Origin: Clavelina lepadiformis
Lineage: Eukaryota; Chordata; Ascidiacea; Aplousobranchia; Clavelinidae
DNA length: 64,000 nucleotides
Direction of reading: 5' to 3'
Assembly (NCBI RefSeq): GCF_947623445.1
Contig: NC_135244.1
Span: 2,542,001-2,606,000, forward strand
Shown here: positions 59,200 through 64,000 of the stretch, piece by piece
How the letters are laid out: the number at the start of each line of letters is the position of its first letter
Numbering within the stretch: the first letter of the stretch is position 1
Notes under the pieces: model-generated
Databases searched by the model: none
What the model was told of the DNA's origin: nothing
Seen by the model: only the letters and a program-made list of their open reading frames with translations
Translations under genes and position numbers: made by a program

Positions 59200-59460
59200 A
59201 AGAAAAGAAAAATTTGTTCATCGCTCAGAGAACTATTAGAAGAACATTCCTATGGGATAGATATTAATGTTTAACTACTGTTTCTAATCAACACTGTACC
59301 AATGATACTTACGTCACAGGACGCTTTACGATGTTACTGACACGATATCACCGCTTTGTAAAACAAATATGGACGACAACCGACAAAACTCTGGTTTCAC
59401 CTCCGTCCAAAACGCTACATACCACGTGGATGAGTTTATAAACTCATGATCAAACGTTGC
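59200..59460 (+). repeat. dispersed repeat B, second copy
   Basis: Direct copy of 56585-56835 with substitutions and small indels. No repeat A follows it. Confidence 0.7.
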
Positions 59461-60590
59461 GAGATACAAGGAATGTGTCATTTGGATTGGACGAGTGCTT
59501 GATGAATAAAATAGGGTTCTTCTGATTTGTAACGGTAACAGCAATAATTTACCAAAATGATAAAATACTTTGCAATAAGATAATGTTTTACCGTGAGAGT
59601 TTTCCAGATGTGCTGGAATTGTTTTTAAACCGTGGTTAGAACTATCTACAGCCTTAAGCGTCGAACTATGTGTTAGGAAAGATGATACGGAAGAAGCAGC
59701 ATACAAGGTGGGGCTGTGCACTGGACAAGTCCCGCTTATGGAGTTCCATTTTGTTTGGTAGCTTATATCAACCGAGACCAGCTTGCGACAAAGTGTTTTT
59801 GATTTTTGTATTTTGACCTAAGACACCAACCACTGCTTATACTTGGTTGATAAACAAAAACTCAATTGTTCTTCTATGCAAGCAACATCTTTAAACTTAA
59901 CAGGTACACTTAATGGTATAACGTATAGCAAGTGGTTAGCCAATAGCTGTGAATAAATTAATTTTAAGCGTTCTCTACAACATTACCAATTAAGTTATAA
60001 AGATGCTAAAAACTATGAAATTCCTCTATACTTAAAGTATCACGTTTTAAGCAAATTGAATATCTCACGCTCTGCAACTATACAGCGTGTCTTATGATAA
60101 GGCAACACGGGACAAATTTTTGAACTCAATTTGTAGAGAAACTGAAATGCATGGACATCATTTTTGGGTGATTAATAGGTGGCAACAAGTAAAATATCAG
60201 AATTTAAAGTCTACTAGCAATGACAGCGACACGTTAAAAATGCCCGTATTTTAGTAGGCTACAACCTGATACGTTTGCTTTTAAGTTTTTCATAGCTTGC
60301 TTTAAGTTAAGTTTTAAAGCTAACGGAGTCGTGGTTTTAAGGATATTATTCGAGTAAAGCGAACTTGAGTGAACAATTAAGCAAAGTTATATCTTTGAAA
60401 AATCACAGCAGTAGAAATTTACAATAAACCTGAATGATTATATTCTGAATAAATACCGATATTCAGGTTAACGTATGTTTTTATGTTGACAGCAATTAGA
60501 TGTAAAATATATTCCTGCTGTATACTACGGTCGTTATCAAAAAATGGTAGTTTACAATTAGCTGTATCTTTTGAAGGCAGCTTTGTCATC

Positions 60591-63500
60591 ATGAAAAAGT
60601 TCATGCTCACCGTGTTACTTGGGTTATTATTCTGGGTGTGTTTTGTTTGCTTTTTCTTTAGCAGAAAGTATTACTTCGAAACATTTTATCAAACGACAAC
60701 CAATAAAGCGGAAAATGCTAATTTCACAGAACTACATCAGCATGAGTTAGATCCTGGGTTTAAAGACAAGGTGGTTTGTTTGGCTGTTTTGAAACATTCG
60801 CACAATCTAAACGTGACGTTTCCAAAAATATATGATATTACCTCTGATAATGACGTGAAAAACTTGTCGTCAAAAGGATGTAATCACGTGATTGATAAGT
60901 ATGACTTTGAAATGGATTTCAAGTACATAACGAAAGAAGAACGAGACTTTCCAATCGCTTACTCCATACTCGCCCATCAAAATGCTCATCAACTTATGCT
61001 GCTCCTGAGCGCTATTTATGCTCCTCAAAATGTCTATTGCATTCACATCGATCTCAAGTCAACATCCATGTTCGAAGCAGTCAAGGAAATTGCTTCGTGT
61101 TTTTCCAACGTTTTCCTCGCAACCAAACGAGAGGACGTCGTTTACGCCGGTTTCAGCCGGTTACAAGCGGATATAAATTGCATGGAAGATTTGGTCAATA
61201 TTCCTGTTGGCATCAACAATTGGACATATTTAATTAATTTATGCGGACAGGTATTACTTGTATGGTCATCAGTCTAATCCTGTGTAACAATTTTTGTTGC
61301 TTTATTAAAGTTTTCGCTAAACTTCTTAACATGCCAACCAGGATTATCCTCTTCAAACCAACCTTGAAGCCGTGAAAATGCTGACGGAGCTCAACGGTCG
61401 TAACATAATCGCTGGAACTGACCAACTTACTTGGGTGACTGTGCAAAGAACAAAATGGATTTACAGGTAAACTGCAAAATTTGTTCTGCATTAGGCACTT
61501 CTTACCAAGGGCCTGTCTAGCATCTACCTATGGATGAAATAAATTTCTTTTTTGGGCAAAAAGCTGACCGAGCGTGATGCCATGATTAATCGATGTAGAA
61601 TTGAAATCATTCTAAATACAGCCCCGGTGCCTGTTTACGAAATCCCATTTCCTGTTGGTAATTTTTATCACAACCTTTATCCTCGGACTGGGAAAAGTCT
61701 TTGCCCGACTTAAACTCGATGATGATTCCTCATCACCCGAGCTCCAAACTCGAACCGAACTTGTTTTAGTGTATAGAAGTTTCGATTGTGACATACATTG
61801 ATTTCATTTCTGCTTTTATTTTAATTTTGATTTTCATTATATGATACCCAATTTTCAACAGAACAACTGAATAGAATCTAGCAACCTTCATTCATGCGTG
61901 GCCCAATGATGTTACATCGGTTGCTCCAGAGTTTTTAGTCGGCCTTTTTGGGTCAATGTCGGGTTCGTGCCAGGTTCAGGTCGGGTTTGGGCTTAAGCTT
62001 GCAAAAAAAAATTCGGACCAGATTCGGGCCGGAATTTATACTCACACTCTGCCACGTTTGCGCTGTAATTTCACTTTCTTTTCACAAATGTGCATGCGCG
62101 CAGAGTGCTAAAACCACTGGCAAGGAGCAAAGCGCAACTTACAAAAGGATAACATCAAAAGATGATTTTAAATCATTCAATAAATTTAACTCTCCGGCTT
62201 AAATCGGGCTTCAAAAAAATCTTCGAACTCGGACTGAGCTCGGGTTTGTATTTTCAGGTTCGAGCCGAGTTTAGTTTAAAATTTTAAGGCTAGTTTACAA
62301 CTCCAGGTAGCTCAACAGGGATTCGAGCCCTGGTCGCATTATTTGGTGCCAGACGCTCTAACCGTTCCGCCACTGAGCCAACAAATTTGATCAATTTTGG
62401 TCATTTGAATGGACCGTATCAGCTGCTGTAATCAGACATCTAAAAGCCTAAATATAACAATTAAAGTTGGAGTTGCAGTTTGTTTGAAGACATGCTTATG
62501 TTAAGCAAATTCTTTCAAGTCCAGGATATCCCGCTTTAACGGCTAGTCAACTATAGACAACATTTGCTCTTTTAAACTTTTAATAACAATCAATCTCTTA
62601 ACTCGGGCATGTGTAGAATAAAAACAACGGTATTCTCATCATTGTAAGTAAAAACAGCCTTTACTTTGATATTCAAAACGTTACTGGAATAGAGCGTAAC
62701 TAGAGCGAATTCCGATCACCGACGCGCAGTCAACCATAATTAGGAGCGAGACAAGAAATTGCGAGCAGCGTAACCTGCCTCGGGAAGTAGATGTATAGGG
62801 GAGAACGTAAAACGTGTAAGGTTTGTGTATCTAAAACTTGCTAAAAAGCAATAAAAAGAATCACAGGTGGCTCAAAACACTGATACTCAAAGTCACACAT
62901 CCTGAGTGAAAGACCTCTAAGTACATAATCTAAAAACAGATCTAAAACAAATCAATAGTGCAGTGTTCAACTAATACTATTGTATGTCGTATTATAATAA
63001 CCGATACTAATACTATAAACTAATAGTGCTAAACTAATAATAAACCTATCGGCGTTGGTATTATACAACAAATTATAAAACGTGAAATTTCATGATACTT
63101 ATACGCTATAGAGCTGCACTTACTACGTTTTGCAATTACAATATATGTGACAGAGTGGAAAATTACACAAACGAAGACGGAAAACAGGAAAGAAAAATGT
63201 TTCAGACCAAAGAGTTAAAATCTCCTCCTCCTTTCAACATGACCATACTGAAGAATTTAGCTTACAACGTCTACACTCGCCGATTCCTTCGCTGGGTGAT
63301 TTTTGAAAGCGAAAAAGCGAAAGCGCTCCTGGAATGGTCGCGAGACACGTTGACACCGGATGAGCATTACTGGCTGATGCTGGATGCTCTGGAAGAAGCT
63401 CCGGGAAGAAGAGGACGAATAAGTTGGTCCTCTCCAGCAAAATATGTAAAGTGGAAATCTCTTAAGAATGATTGCTCAGGTTTGTCAAAAGAATTCTTTT

Positions 63501-63948
63501 TAAATATTGCAATTAAATTATAGAAAATTAAGATACATAGAATTATAAAGTTTTGGAAAAGAACTATTGGTTTCGTGTTTATACGCTAATAGCTGATTTA
63601 TGATAGTAACGAATATTATGATTGATAATATAGTTAGAAATTTTCGTGTCGTGTGTTAATCTATATATAGTACAAATTTACTGCTTACACTCATCAGTTT
63701 TTTACATGTAGCCTATTCTTATTAAAAAAAAAACTCTGAAATTATTGGATTTTTATTTGTAACATTCTTCAATAGGTTACTGGCGACACTCCAGCTGCGT
63801 TTTTGGCGCAGGAGACGTGAACCAGCTTATCCGTAGTAGGTCGCTATTTGCCAACAAGTTTGATGTGAAACATGACTCGCTTCCGATCACGTGTTTGCGG
63901 GAACATTTGGAAAAGAAGAAACGAAAAGAAAGAGTCGAGATCCAATGA
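60591..63948 (+). CDS. GCNT-like beta-1,6-N-acetylglucosaminyltransferase, copy 3, four exons
   Basis: Third member of the tandem set. Exons 60591-61250, 61342-61466, 63154-63479, 63776-63948; phases fit; 427 aa. I chose the ATG at 60591 because it is followed at once by a type II anchor (MKKFMLTVLLGLLFWVCFVCFFF). An in-frame ATG at 60483 would put 36 more residues before the anchor, with no feature. The catalytic core from SKGCNHVID to INLCGQ, intron 1 and exon 2 are very close to copy 2. The last exon has GYWRHSSCVFGAGDV and LFANKFDVKHDSLP, then a basic tail. Intron 2 has grown to 1.7 kb with SINE-like and other repeats. The stop TGA is 52 bp before the window end, so further copies may follow. 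Confidence 0.88.
61663..61765 (-). repeat. SINE-like fragment in GCNT-like copy 3 intron 2
   Basis: On the minus strand: CGGGTGATGAGGAATCATCA, then TCGAGTTTAAGTCGGGCAAA and GACTTTTCCC. Same order as 17960-18045. Probably the body of a tRNA-derived SINE. Confidence 0.45.
61940..62280. mobile_element. possible non-autonomous element with TCGGGTT-rich ends
   Basis: Left part rich in CGGGTT/GGTTC(A)GG words (61957-62030), right part rich in the same words in mixed orientation (62200-62275), with unrelated sequence between. It resembles DNA elements with subterminal repeats, but no clean termini or target duplication were found. Confidence 0.35.
62309..62384 (-). repeat. tRNA-like sequence, probably a SINE head or tRNA relic
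   Basis: On the minus strand TGGCGGAACGG is a perfect pol III box A and GGGCTCGAATCCC is box B with its T-arm stem. A 7-bp acceptor-like stem TGGCTCA/TGAGCTA closes it. I could not fold a convincing anticodon arm, so a working tRNA is unlikely. Confidence 0.5.
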
Positions 63949-64000
63949 CCATCGTTGTAACATCATGATAAAATAACACACACTTTCATTCCCTTGCCAC

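Larger units (their letters stand above)
50481..60590. other. 10-kb repeat-rich interval between GCNT-like copies 2 and 3
   Basis: No gene recognised. It holds the right arm of the inverted repeat, a TACCGA-rich hAT-like remnant, a 14-bp tandem array, two pairs of dispersed direct repeats, nested hAT elements and a 9-bp AT microsatellite, each listed separately. A GC-richer block at about 55640-56110 has no recognised content. A 20-bp GGGACCCAGAGG phrase is repeated head to tail at 56160-56199, and a 26-bp unit twice at 55529-55580. Confidence 0.5.

Noticed and set aside
60483-60590. Upstream in-frame ATG as the start of GCNT-like copy 3
   Set aside because: It would add 36 residues before the membrane anchor with no counterpart in copies 1 and 2; the ATG at 60591 leads directly into the anchor.
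62309-62384. Functional tRNA gene on the minus strand
   Set aside because: Boxes A and B and an acceptor-like stem are there, but no credible anticodon arm could be folded; kept only as a tRNA-like repeat.

Overview
The window looks like nuclear DNA of an invertebrate deuterostome, most probably an ascidian tunicate of the Ciona kind (inference). It is AT-rich. Its genes have many short introns with clean GT/AG borders. The opsin carries the vertebrate rhodopsin intron-1 position and phase, and the non-coding DNA is crowded with small hAT-type elements, tRNA-derived SINEs and tandem repeats. Species cannot be fixed by reading alone.

Layout. 1-518 (+): last exon of a GPCR gene that starts outside the window. 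2621-5816 (-): complete six-exon ADP-ribosylhydrolase 3 (ARH3/ADPRS-type) gene. 6747-9907 (+): eight-exon opsin, head to head with it, with an odd third exon. 13416-16404 (+): two-exon GPCR with a 12-cysteine ectodomain; its C-terminal tail is homologous to the tail at 1-518, so the two GPCRs are paralogues flanking the other two genes. 16405-26375: non-coding, with a MITE, SINE pieces and a whole-looking Ty3/gypsy element (20371-24637) with identical 224-bp LTRs. 26376-42012 (+): 17 exons of a large, divergent AMPK gamma subunit gene; its first exon was not found. 44920-63948 (+): three tandem GT14-family beta-1,6-N-acetylglucosaminyltransferase (GCNT-like) genes of four exons each. The interval between copies 2 and 3 is a 10-kb repeat field with a 0.9-kb array of a 14-bp unit and nested hAT elements.

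There is no operon-like logic. The genes concern light and ligand sensing (opsin, GPCRs), ADP-ribose removal, energy sensing (AMPK gamma) and O-glycan branching in the Golgi. The most unusual points are the patchwork identity of the three GCNT genes, the AMPK gamma with altered nucleotide-site residues and a roughly 110-residue insert in its fourth CBS repeat, the opsin exon with no usable AG acceptor plus a one-base frame problem, and a pair of related hAT elements inside introns of two neighbouring receptor genes. All exon borders were read by eye and checked for phase; no alignment or database search was run.
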